Shown here piece after piece: positions 32,888-43,899 of a DNA stretch of 64,000 nucleotides. Within the stretch, counting starts at the first letter, position 1, and every line of letters starts with the position of its first letter. The notes beneath the pieces are model-generated. The model saw only the letters and a list, made by a program, of their open reading frames with translations. It had not been told where the DNA came from and did no database searches. This stretch comes from Ryuthela nishihirai (Eukaryota > Arthropoda > Arachnida > Araneae > Heptathelidae). Location: the NCBI GenBank assembly GCA_038380435.1, contig JAWZYU010000004.1, positions 21,736,001 through 21,800,000 on the forward strand, in the 5' to 3' direction. Both the position numbers and the translations under genes were made by a program.

Positions 32888-33659
32888 TTGTGGCTGAGGA
32901 AGGATGTATTTCAATCCTTATGAGATTTATCTTTTTTGAGAGATTGTAATAATTGTGTATTTTGTACTGATTTTTAACTCTGGTTGAGGGAGGAGAATGA
33001 GCATGAGATGGGGGAGAGTTGTGAAGCTGAGGGTACAAACATAGAGCTGGTGGGTTCAAGCCACCATCTGGGGCGTTTTTTTTTTTGTATAAATATATAT
33101 TTTTTTTTTAGTTCTTTTTTTAACTTCTTATACTATTGGCTTTATTTAGTTTTGTTAAGCAATTTTTTTTTATTTTTGTGGAATGCGAATTTTTTTAGCG
33201 TAAAACATCTATTTTCTGAATCTTACAAAAGTGATTTTTTTGCAGTTTAAATGCTGCTATTGCATATAATGTTTAGTGTTTTATCCATAAAATGTTTTCT
33301 GCTATTATCAGTGCAGTATAAACTTTCAAAATCTGGTAATTATTTGTTATTGTCGTATTCAACGAAATACATAAATAGTTCTGCTATACAGTAATTCTGT
33401 ATTGAAATATTCGTTGCACTGAAAAAAACAATATAAATTCCAAATAGCTTAAATGGACTTTCTCTTAGTCGTAAAAAAATAATCTTCCAGTATATAACGC
33501 ACAGTAAAACTGAGTACAGCACGTGAAAAGTAGGCTTGATTGCAGCGGCAGACGGTTTGTTTTGAATGCCTCAATATGGCTACCGCCCTGCTGCCTAAGC
33601 ATCATTTTCCTTGGACAGGGAAAGCGCGGTAGGGCCTCTCCTTATCTTCCTACCTCCAT

Positions 33660-33870
33660 TCCTCCTTGAGTTTTGCCATCGATAACACTTCGATATATTT
33701 TGACTATCGATTGCTATGATAGGAGAAATAAACTATCGATAGAACTTATAATTCGCGTCACTAGTTCCGTCTGGGTAACTTTTGGGTAAACACAGACGTG
33801 TTCCGAACTGCTATTCTGCAGTGAATTATTTCGCTCTGGTGCTTATTACTAATGTAGTTAAATCATAGAA
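33660..33870 (+). promoter_or_regulatory. Probable MESH1 promoter and 5' UTR
   Basis: The 210 bp between the end of the P-like element and the MESH1 ATG. Several ATCGAT motifs are clustered at 33680-33745, including CTATCGATAG, which contains TATCGATA, the sequence bound by DREF in Drosophila housekeeping promoters. No TATA box at an obvious position. The transcription start is not known. Confidence 0.45.
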
Positions 33871-36800
33871 ATGGCTGATGGTGTTTCCGCTCTAATTATG
33901 GCAGCTAATTTTGCTGCTGTTAAGCACAAAATGCAGCGAAGAAAAGATCCGGAAGAAACTCCATATATAAACCATCCTATAGGTTAGTTATAACATTTTT
34001 TAGAGCGTAAAAAATCAATCCCTCTTGGATGCACATAAATTGGTTTAGCCAGTTGTACGTGACAGAACAAAAATTTTGAATTCCCAGTAGTGGGGGAAAT
34101 AAGATGGATGAGGTTAAGGAACGCTTTGTCACTCCAGCCCCATATATTGTGATATATTTATGCGACACCCTATGAATATTAACCTTATGTAATATAAACC
34201 CATACAAAATTATGCGGTCCCTTTTCTGCAGTGTAAGATCTATGTAATTAAATCTTTAATTACACTTGGGTAAGATAAAATGAAATGGTGTTTTTGGCAT
34301 TTAACATGCATTTGCCACAAAACACTTGCATATTCAGTCTCGTATAATGGAAGAAAAAATTTCGCAAAAAATAAAAATTTTAAAAAATGCCTATTTTTCT
34401 AAAGGGCCCTAAAAATTAGAAAATAAACCTAAAGCATATCGATGGTGCAATCAGTCACTCATATTTCGTATTCGCCTCAAAGAATGATAGGGTACCGGCA
34501 ATCTTGTGGAATAGGTACGGTGACAATACGTCCTTTATTTAAGAGTACAGCCATTTATTTCACTGCTCTTTCCTTTAGATTTATATTTTGCTAAAATGGC
34601 CATTTTGCCCTTTTTTTGTGAATTAAAATAGTAAACTGAATATTGGCGTGCAGTAGATGGGTTGAAATTCTTAAATATTTCAAAAATAAACACGTATCTT
34701 TAAAAAACGTTGAATTTTGCTTATGTCTCCCTGGATCTAATGCCCCCACTGAACGAGTATTTTGATTAGGGAACAATATGTTGACCAGTGAAAAAACCAA
34801 ATTAAAAATCGAAACATTGAAAGCATGCATTTATACCAAATGCAACTTTGACATGAATTGTATACAGTTTTATGAATTTTTAAAACACAAACCTGATTTA
34901 TTAAAAAAGTTCATTCTTGTGAAAAGTAGCAAAATTAAATTTTTTAAGTAATAAAATGATTGTTTAAAATGCTATGTATATGCTTATATTTTATAACAAA
35001 TGTTATAAAGCTTTTTAGTGAAACAAATAAACGCAACCTGCATTTTTTTTATTGTGAAACAATTTCTGATTTGTTCTTTATTTTCTCAAAAAATATATGG
35101 TCACTGTAGGAATAGGTAAATCAGCACCCTATTTTCAATATACTTTGCAGTTACTTAACTATTACTTTAAATATTTTATACAAATAGATAACTCTGGATG
35201 ACTAAAGAAATAAAGATAGAATTACATATTTTTTTGCAATTTTAATTTGCATGTCTCAACTGTCATGCTGGGGGTTTCATTACCATCTAATTCAAAATCT
35301 ATATAAACGATTCCTTTTAAAAACTCTTCGATGTTTTCTCTTGTTAGCAAAATCCTTAAATTATACTCAGTCAAATTTCATTTTCCTCTATGAGAACAAG
35401 AATACATCAACATTCACAACTTTACGTTAAATATGGGTTGGTGCATGTGAATTGTCCAAAATGAGAGTGCCACCTGCAAATTCTCATAAAAATAGGAAGC
35501 AGTTACCTGCCTAATCAAAGTAATCACTCCCCCCCCCCCCTTGCATCAACACATTTCTGTCAATAGGTTACGAGGCTGTGGATCCCATGGTGATAGAACT
35601 TGGGAATCTGTGAGGGCCTACAGTTGACGGATAATTACGTTGTGTACTACATCGGCAAAACCATTCGCTCTCTACAAGAAAGGTTTGCGGAGCACCAAAC
35701 TGATGTCAGCCAAAAGAAACTAACGACGACCGCCTCTGAGCTAGCAGTGCAACACACGGTAACAATAGACTGGGAGCACGCCACGCTTCTTGCGCATGCA
35801 TCCACTTTCTACGGAACCATAGTCCGCAAGGCTATTGAAATAATGACCTCGTCCGTCCCCACCTGCAACCGAGATACTGAAATCGCCCTTCACGACATGT
35901 GGAAAGAAGCTCTTTGTCTAAACAGACCTAACGTCAGTACATAGCATCACTTCACTGAAGACAGAGTGCTGTCTTTGCTCCGAAAAGCTTCTGCGGTTTT
36001 CTCCTAAGAACTTTCAACATGCAAATAGTTTAAAGGATAAACTCTACAAATTTTATTGCTCAATGACAGAGAATTTTAAATTATTTTAAATTAATTTTTG
36101 AGCAAGAAGGTCTTTTTAATTGTATACTTAAAGATTGTTTTGGGTTTTTTTTTTAGAATACTGATCAGCAATGCAGTGTTGTTATGTTGTATGCCACATA
36201 ATTTATTTAATCTGATAAATTACTAAATGAAGTTCCTGGTATCTGCTTTGAAGGACAATTAGTATAACAAAATACTAAATGGGCAACCATAATATAAAAA
36301 TAACAAATTGTCAATTTTTTTGGGGTGGAAGTCGTTTTATGTCTACAGTTAGAGCTAATGTGTTTTGAATAGAACAACATGTTTGCCACTTAGTTGATCT
36401 AGCTTACAGTTGATCTAGCTTTTGAATAGAACGACATGTTTGCCACTTAGTTGATTAAGTGCTTATAGCACCTCTTTCTGTCTCTGTAAGTCAGATACAG
36501 ATTACAGACTATACCAAAAGTCAACTATGACACGAGCACAACCAGCCAGTCCCAATAGAAGTACTCATATCTGCTTTGGTCGTGTAGAAATCCACATCTA
36601 TGGGAGCAAGCACTCAATAACATTCCATCACAATGGTTGAAAGCTGTTATAAGTTATATTTATAATATTTGTACTATTCTTACACATTAGGAGATGAGAA
36701 ATTTTCCCGTTAATCTCATTGCATACTTTTCCGTCCAAAACAATAATTATTAAAAGCCACGATCCCTGATCATGAGGTCTTTTACCATGCTTGTATATTT

Positions 36801-39800
36801 CAAACTAAGGCCATTACATTTGTAAAAGATGCTTCACAGAAAGAACTTGCTATTAGTAAATAAGTAAAAGAACTTAAAATTTAGTTAAATAGCAGTTGAG
36901 TTATTCAACTTACATAATTTAAATAATATTTTAATCCTTTAGAATGGATCTTTTTGACAAGTCTTTACTCATCTATAAATTATGTTTTTGATAGTATTTG
37001 GGACTCTGTAAGCAAGGTGACAAGAGGATAAATTTATTTGTTACCAAGTGTTTACGCATTGATTTCCTGAATAATGATATTACAAAAAAGAATCCTCTTT
37101 AGCAGTATCATGCATAGGAAAAATTTCAAGGTTTGGCTATGTTGTTTACATGAAGAGCTATAGATTAGAGAATGGAGTTATTAGCAGTTTTCTTAAATGC
37201 GTAGGGAAGAAAGTGACTTAAGAATGAGGTGAATAAACAATAATTTTATCCCTCTACTATTCATTCTGAAACACTTCCCTTTTAATATTGCAGTAGTGTT
37301 GCAATAATGTATTTTGTTAGATTGTCTACTATATTTGTAATATATATTAATTATGCTGACTGTATTATGATATCTTGCAGCTTCTTGGATAAGTAAAATG
37401 AAATTTGAATCTGAAATATTCAATTCTTATAGGTCATCAAATTTAACCCTCTGGGAGGTCCTAATGACCTCCTTGCACAGGGCCCAAAAACCCTAAGGCA
37501 CCTCTGGATAAGGTTTTTTTATATATGTGTGTGCGTGTGTGTATATGTATTTATTGTGTTTTCTCTAATAAGTGCTTCAAGTGTGTTTATATGCTTATTA
37601 TTTTTTGTAGGTGTAGCCAATATATTAGTGGAAGAAGGAGGTATAACAAATCCTATTGTAATTCAGGCTAGTAGTTTCTCTTAGCTCTATTAAAATCTAT
37701 TGTGAATAAATAACAGATTGTAGATTTTAATGTGAAGCAATAGTGTGAATATGTGTATATAGTATATATGTACTTAATATTTCAAGTTGAAATTAAAGTA
37801 TAATGGCTTTTTGTTATACATATATATATAATTCAGAATAGCTAATAATTAACCCTTTCAGGGCCCAGCCTGAAAAGCATTTATATCCAGTGGCCAAGTT
37901 ATTTTTTCATATGCTCAGCAAGAAAAACAACTTTAGAATTTTTTTGCCAACTAATTAATGAAAGGAATTATTACATGTTATATGCCAAATTAATCGGCAT
38001 TTAATTCTAGATTTTCAGAAAATAAAATACTTAACTAAAAAAGACGACTAGTTTTATTTTAATAGGGCTTTTTTAGAGTCACATAGTAAAAAAAATACAT
38101 ATGAATAGAAAGGCTATTTATTCTCAAATAACAGGAAAGTAAAGTTTTTCTTGAAACAAGAATAACTCTTTTTTTATTTTTTTTCTCAGTACCATACTTT
38201 GAGAAAAGTTCAGGCTTGTTGCTGCTAAGTTAAATAAACATGTCAACTTTAGAATATTTTTAACAAATAACTAATCAGCAGAAATAGGTCATGTTATATA
38301 CCAAATTAAGCAGAATTTAATAAATATGAAGGGTAAAACACAGTGGGCTGAATTAAATATAGATGAAGTTAACTCTATAAACACTGTAGGTGCTGGACTG
38401 GTCGTGTTATCACAATGAACAATTGGCTCATTGACTAATGTGGTAATTGATGGTCATAGATCAGTGCGGTGAAGTTTAGGTTAAATGGTCATATCTGAAT
38501 TTTCTTCATTCTTCTAAAGGTAGCTTCGTCAGATGTTCAAAGAGGACAATTCCAGGTTGTGTGCTGCTCTAGGTAGCTGATGTTTTCACAGATCCAGTAT
38601 TGTTGCTTCTTACTTGGTTATAGAGTTCTAAGTGTGGTGATGTTGCACTTTACTGCCTCTGTGGTATGAGTCATTCTGAACTTCACACTCGTATTAGTGC
38701 ACTGAACCAGTTACCTACATGAGATGTTGGTGACCAGGCAGTGCGACATGTTTCATGCTGTCCACTTCAGTATGTCATCTTGACAATGTGCTGAAGTGGC
38801 TTACCAGAGGGAGAAGTGGAAGGCACTGAAGCAGGGATAGAAGACTATGTCAATATCAACACCAACCTCAGTTTTGCCTGTGTAAGGAGGTACTTGGCAG
38901 CAGGTAAGAAAGATTCAGATGGTAATATACTGATATTGATCTGCACTACTACGGAAGTCATGGAATGGTGGGCTCCCAATGACCACATTGGCATAGGAAA
39001 CCTTACCTGGCAGGGTGGATGGTGCAGGGAGCTTTCTCACCTCAGAATAGGAGATATTGATCGTTTTGAGCCATTTTATCTCCTTTTCCTCCAGCTACTT
39101 AGGACAGTCATTGAAAAATGCTGGCAGGTCGCCATTACAATTTACAAAGCTTGCATTATCTCTAGCTCTGTCTATTATCTATTATTAAATTTAATACCCC
39201 CTCAAGCAGCTGCTTGCCACAGAGGTCTAACAGGAGTCTTGCTAGTTTAATACACCATATTAGATTTGTGAGGATGGCAGGACCTCAGCAGAAAAGCAAC
39301 ACGAACATCCATGCTTTACTCAGGCCCCTTTGATCAGTAGCCAAGCTCACTAACCTCTCGTAGCCTTATCTGTAGCTCCTCGGTAACCTTTAGGAGGCCT
39401 CACTCGGAGATCACACCCCAGCAGGAATTAAGTGATGTGAGGCATGAAAGTGACTGCCACCCCACCAATTGCTGTCTTTTGCAACAGTAACAGAATGTTT
39501 TGAGCAAGCAGTTTCCACCAGCAAGTTCTCAGATCTTAAGCACTTGACTTATTTTGGAAATTCCACAAAACCTTCCAGACCTTTATTGATGAAAAAAGGG
39601 GACATGTTTCCAATTATCTGATCACTTGTTGAATAGACGATCAGGAATCTTGGGGATGAAGAGATGATGGCATTGATGATGAAGACAATGAAAAAGATAT
39701 GACTCATAACAAGCTCTCTTTGCTAAACTGGCAGAATTAATTCCATTAATGGAACTCATCTTCAGTTTTCGATGGTTCAATGCCCATGGTCCCCACCCAC

Positions 39801-42487
39801 AATGGAGCCCAACAAGGGGATGCCCAATTGAGTGCCAAGGCTGCATGGGTACTATACCCACACAGCCAAGCCTTCACAAATAAAGACAAGTGTGGCGAAC
39901 TCACCTGAGTCCTCACAAAATTAAATAAGTGATAAAAAGTGTGAGGAAACAAACTATCCTCACAAAATAAAAATAACTTTAAAAGGAAAATAAAGTGTGG
40001 GGAAATTTGAAAACCTGTACCCAGACATGGGCAAGGCACTCACTGTACTGCATAATTGACTTTGCAGGCCCAGCCCACCAGCCAATTGATCTTGAGAGTG
40101 CTACCCCACGAGCTCCTGTTTACCTGAAGCAGAGGCCAAAGCAATGTGTGGCACTGCCCTGAAAACCGCTGCCCAGTCGCACGATGAATAGGCTTCCCAA
40201 CAACAAGACAGACCAAAGGGATGAGGACCCCCGAGCAATGACCAGGATCCTTTTCAGGGACATGGGTTGCAGTGCACAGCAAACATGCAGGCAAGCATTT
40301 ATTATCCTATGAATGTTCCCAAACTGTGGAAACCTTCATAGGTTGGACTCCTCACCATGGACAGGAGCTCACAGCGAGGGGCAGTGTAGGTACAGAATCC
40401 ATCTTTCTGCATTATATATATAAAGCCAACTAAAGTAATATAGAAGTAAAAAATCTGTAAAGTTAGCATGTTAATCGAAATCCCAAAAGATTGAAATTTC
40501 AAACAAAGAAAAAAAACAACAACAAATGGAACAGAAATGAAAGCACCTTGACTAAGTGTGAATCTGCTGAAATTGAAACCTAAAAATTTGGACATTGAAA
40601 AAGTGACCCCTAAGGTAGAGTATAAAAACTCCCAAATAGAAAGAGTTCCAAAAACATCTGCTCTGTAGAAATATCCCAGATAGACCCGATTCAGGAACCA
40701 ATATTGTAAGTGAGAAATCAATAACAAAAAATAAAATAAATAAAATTGGGTTGGTTTGTTTTACCTCTGAACATCACTTTTTGCACACAATGGACTAAAT
40801 GGATATATCACAAAAACCCCAAGGTGTTCAGAGAAGGTTGGGAGAAGGGGACCCACTGGACAGCTGTTGGGAGAGAGATGGTAGCTTCCCATTAAGGCCA
40901 TCCAATATGTTCTTTAATGTGCACAGAGTACCATACAGGGCCACGGCTGTTGTATCCAACAGATGGCAACCTTTCTAGGTTGATTGATAACCCCTACTGA
41001 CTGAGTGCATGGTGGGGCTACTGATATCAGCACTGGCCCATTTGGGACTCAAACCTGGGAACTGCAGATTATGAATCTGGTGTGCTACTTACTGAGCTAT
41101 TCCCTCCTAAAGTAGAAACGTGACCCATACTACTTTAATATCAGACTATACTAATCATCTAAAATAGTATAAACTGAACAAGACCTTCCTAACCCAAACC
41201 TACAACTAAAAAAGCCCAAAAGTCCAAGTTCCCCCCCCTTCCCCCCAAAAAAACAATGGTTTGTAATAAATCATTATGAATAACTGATAAATCATCTTTT
41301 TATTTTTCAATTCATATTATTGATTTTACTTTAAATAAATAATATTACAATATATATAAGTTTTAGGTAGTGATATGTCCTAGTAATCAAAAGACCATTA
41401 GTAAACTGCCCACCACCCTGTCAAGGTCCTGTTTGACATTATCAACCCATTACATTCTATGTATCTCTCTTTCTCTGAGGGCTTTAGGGATACTTAAAAA
41501 ACACCCCCCCCCCCCCCCCAAGCAGCTGCTTGATACAGAGATATGACAGGATGCTGTCAGTTTAATACACCATAGAGAAGATCTGTGAGGAAGGCTAGAC
41601 TTCAGCAGAAAGACAACACAAACATCTGTGTCTTATCCGGGGCTTGAACCCAGGTTCCTTTGCTCAGTAGCCTAGCTCGATAACCACTTGGCTGCCAGGA
41701 CAGCATAAAAATAAATACCTCCCTCAGGTAGCTGCTTACCACCAAGTGATGACAGTTTAATATGCCTTAGAGAAGATCTGTGAGGAAGGCAAGACTTCAG
41801 CAGAAGAACAACACAAAGAAACATTCTTACCTTACCTGGGGCTTGAACCCAGGTTCCTTTCATCAGTAATCAAGTACTCTAACCACCTAGCCATAACTAT
41901 CCTTTAATAATCCACCCTGCCATAACTATTCAGTAATCTGCAGTTCTGCTGGCCAGCAACATTGCCAAATCAATGCAATCTCTCTCTCTGAAAGGAACTT
42001 GCTCTCTACATCAGGTTTATAATTGTCTGAAACAGTGATATCATTTATGAAACTACCCCAGTGGAATTTGCATATTTACAGCTGCTGTTCACTTTCTTTT
42101 TTTTAGGCAGCACTTCTGCATGACACAGTTGAAGATACAGATACAACACTTGAGGAGATCGAAGAAAAGTTTGGTTACGCAGTAAGAAGTGTGGTTGCAG
42201 AACTCACTGATGATAAATCTCTCCCGAAAGAGAAACGAAAACAACTTCAAATAGAGCATGCATCTAGATGTAGCTATGAAGCAAAACTGGTGAAATTAGC
42301 TGACAAACTGTACAATTTACGCGATTTGCAGCGTGCTACACCGAAAGGTTGGAATGCACAACGTGTTACTGAGTACTTTATTTGGGCATACAAAGTTGTT
42401 AACGAAATAAAAGATACAAACAAGAGCTTAGAAGATGCACTGAATAAAATATTTGTGTCAAGGGAAATAATTCCTAATGATAATTAG
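33871..42487 (+). CDS. Hddc3: MESH1 / HDDC3 (metazoan SpoT homologue), three exons
   Basis: CDS joins 33871-33982, 37611-37666 and 42107-42487, giving 182 aa (human protein 179). It is an HD-domain hydrolase; the family hydrolyses ppGpp in vitro and NADPH to NADH plus phosphate in animal cells, in the cytosol. Exon 1 begins [19 protein letters not shown] and carries [14 protein letters not shown]; exon 2 gives [18 protein letters not shown]; exon 3 begins [14 protein letters not shown] and has [12 protein letters not shown]. Metal and catalytic residues H35, H61, D62, E65, D66, D122 and N126 all fall at the human positions. Intron 1 uses a GT donor (33983) and AG acceptor; intron 2 seems to use a GC donor (CAG|GCTAGT at 37667). 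Introns hold mobile elements. No damage to the coding sequence, so it should be functional. Confidence 0.95.
35580..35944 (+). pseudogene. Penelope-like element C-terminus with GIY-YIG endonuclease motif
   Basis: An open segment encodes [20 protein letters not shown], then a helix pair and AIEIMT, close to the GIY-YIG nuclease at the end of Penelope retroelement proteins (YIGxT.R.L..R..EH, later IRE.IEI). The upstream GIY half of the motif is not clear (the sequence reads [11 protein letters not shown]) and the reverse transcriptase is missing. Host GIY-YIG genes are less likely given the lack of exon borders. Confidence 0.65.
36197..36490 (-). pseudogene. Decayed third copy of the THAP exon and terminal repeat
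   Basis: The minus strand reads [19 protein letters not shown], aligned with MAACSAYGCTNCPSKKIPG of the P-like copy 1, then a degraded FHR end. The flanking sequence to the right keeps TTTTGAATAGAACAACATG, TTAAGTGCTTA and the CTCTTTCTGTCTCTGTAAG end. A ~55-bp part (GAATAGAACAACATGTTTGCC) is duplicated in tandem at 36367 and 36423. Confidence 0.72.
38810..40385 (-). mobile_element. I-like LINE 5' fragment (copy C), decayed
   Basis: Corresponds to about 31135-32885 of the full-length LINE: the C-terminal half of ORF1, the N-terminal region ([13 protein letters not shown] near 39570) and the 5' UTR, ending at CTCACAGCGAGGGG at 40370. ORF1 is destroyed by many indels and a SINE family 2 insertion at 39186-39360. 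The divergence is clearly greater than that of copies A and the full-length one. Confidence 0.88.
39186..39360 (-). mobile_element. SINE family 2 in LINE copy C
   Basis: Body starts ATACCCCCTCAAGCAGCTGC at 39198, runs through GGACCTCAGCAGAAAAGCAA and ends in a head remnant with CAGTAGCCAAGCTC. It interrupts the LINE ORF1 at the zinc-knuckle region. Confidence 0.85.
40746..41108 (-). mobile_element. SINE family 1 copy
   Basis: Tail TTGGGTTGGTTTGTTTTACC at the left, tRNA-like head at the right (GGGACTCAAACCTGGGAACT on the plus strand, so B box GGTTTGAGTCCC). Diverged, with small indels. Confidence 0.88.
41500..41705 (-). mobile_element. SINE family 2, near full-length
   Basis: Poly-C stretch at 41503-41519 then CAAGCAGCTGCTTGATACAG and the body. 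The head at the right (minus strand GCAGCCAAGTGGTTATCGAG, then GGGTTCAAGCCCC) has both A-box-like and B-box-like sequences of a tRNA. Confidence 0.88.
41706..41905 (-). mobile_element. SINE family 2, second tandem copy
   Basis: Follows the previous copy directly: ATAAATACCTCCCTCAGGTA tail region, body with AGACTTCAGCAGAA and head GGGGCTTGAACCCAGGTTCC (plus strand). Head-to-tail arrangement with its neighbour. Confidence 0.85.
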
Positions 42488-43645
42488 TGTTTGTATTAGG
42501 TAAAATTTATGAAATGGGAAATATTGAATTGTAGCAATTGAAGTTAATGTAAAGATTAATTTACTTCAATTTATGATTAGATTGTTTCAATGGTATTAAT
42601 CTGGTAAAGATTAATACCATTTAGAAGACAGTCCCTCCATTTCAACATATTGCTGATAACTGTACATAACACAAGTCATGTTTTATTTCATGTTTTGGCT
42701 GTTGTTCTTAGTAGGCAAAGTCTAAAAAAATTGGTGGTTTATATGCAAATTAAAAAATATATATTATGTGACTGAAGTGTTACGCCCATTTTTATCGCTA
42801 TGTTTTGCATTTATGCAAGTAACATCTCTTGATACAAACTTAGCTAACAGATGGTAACATGTTTACACTCATTAAGCTTTGAATTAACACCATCCAATTA
42901 ATGCTATATGGTGCTTCCTCAGGTTCAAATAACTGCCCAAGTATCGTGAATGGATCCTACTTAGTTAAGATAAACTTCTGGCAATATGCTTGGCCAAGGT
43001 GATTTTAAGCCTTAACAGATAAGTAACAATGATAACTATTATGTCAGCCTATGAGATTTCTCCTTTCACAATATGAGACAAATATTTGATTGCATTGAAA
43101 TCTGAGAAGTTCACTGATCATATTTGGAAGATGAGGTCATTTGGATGTTCTGCAGATCTTTCAATACATTTAAAACCTGATGCCATGGTGTATTGTCTTA
43201 TTAAAAGAAGTCATCACCTTAGGAAACAACATTAACTCTAATAGCAACAATGAATAGGTTTTTCAGACCCCTCATACATTGTCACATCTTTACAAGAGGG
43301 TCCAACACAGCCCCTGGACCATGGTACCATCAGCATGTACTGTCTACATAGTGCACGCAAGATCCATTGTTTCAAACTGCCTTCACCCGGAACTGAAAAG
43401 TTAATCTAGTTGCTTGCCCCATCTTCCTTATTTTTAAAATATCCAAGCTTGCTTTCAGCATAAAATGTCATTTATCTGCAAGGTGCAAAGATTCATCAGA
43501 CTAGCAGACCTATTTCCATTCATCCACATACCATGTGTGATGTTCTAGTGGTATGAATGATGTATCATTAGTTTTTTTACTATCGACCACAGTCAATAGT
43601 GGAAAAAACTATTATAATACTATCGGCAGGAAAACTGCTATGTTT
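42488..43645. other. MESH1 3' UTR and downstream stretch
   Basis: Directly after the stop codon comes AT-rich sequence with ATTAAAAAATATAT near 42748. No second gene is visible. The 3' end of the transcript is not marked by a clear AATAAA close to the stop. Confidence 0.4.
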
Positions 43646-43800
43646 GGTTTTTACACATTATAGGAACATGCAACAAAAAAAGTGGTTGGGTAAAGTGATG
43701 TATGACCACCAACCAAAGTGAGGCCATCAACATGGTGCATGCTGGGAATATTTGGTTAGAGTAATGGAGACCGAACACCTTTTGTGTTGCATATTCCTAT
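43646..43800. mobile_element. MITE-like inverted-repeat element, relative of 23075-23233
   Basis: Left end GGTTTTTACACATTATAGG, then AACATGCAAC; right end TTGCATATTCCTATGGG. The left-end sequence is the reverse complement of the right end of the element at 23075-23233 (CTATAATGTGTAAAAACC). Confidence 0.7.
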
Positions 43801-43899
43801 GGGAACGGTGAGGGCCATATTTGGCCCATGTCATAGTGCCAAATTGGCCAGAAATTGCTTGACTGATAAAAAGTATAATGATTCACCAAGTAGAATAAT

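Larger units (their letters stand above)
25481..33659 (+). mobile_element. P-like terminal-inverted-repeat element, copy 2 (interrupted by a LINE)
   Basis: Reverse-complement counterpart of 23268-25420: ATGGAGATAGGAAGATAAG opens it at 25481 and CTTATCTTCCTACCTCCAT closes it at 33659. Without the LINE and its duplicated target it would be about 2.23 kb. It also carries a SINE family 2 insertion (25993-26112) that copy 1 lacks, while copy 1 has a SINE tail that this one lacks, so the two arms have separate histories after duplication. Confidence 0.78.
33983..37610 (+). other. MESH1 intron 1
   Basis: 3.6 kb, AT-rich. It contains a Penelope-type fragment (35580-35944), a decayed P-like THAP element (36197-36490) and a (TG)-rich tract near 37520. 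The acceptor is TTTTTTGTAG at 37601-37610, preceded by a T-rich tract. Confidence 0.85.
37667..42106 (+). other. MESH1 intron 2
   Basis: 4.4 kb. It begins GCTAGT rather than GT and ends TTTTTTTTAG. It holds the LINE copy C (38810-40385) with a SINE inside it, a SINE family 1 copy (40746-41108) and two tandem SINE family 2 copies (41500-41905). 37667-38810 is AT-rich with no recognised repeat except a TTAACCCTTTCAGGGCCC motif at 37850, similar to one at 62638. Confidence 0.85.

Noticed and set aside
35595..35944. Host GIY-YIG gene
   Set aside because: No exon borders, located within a MESH1 intron, and the sequence resembles the end of Penelope elements more.
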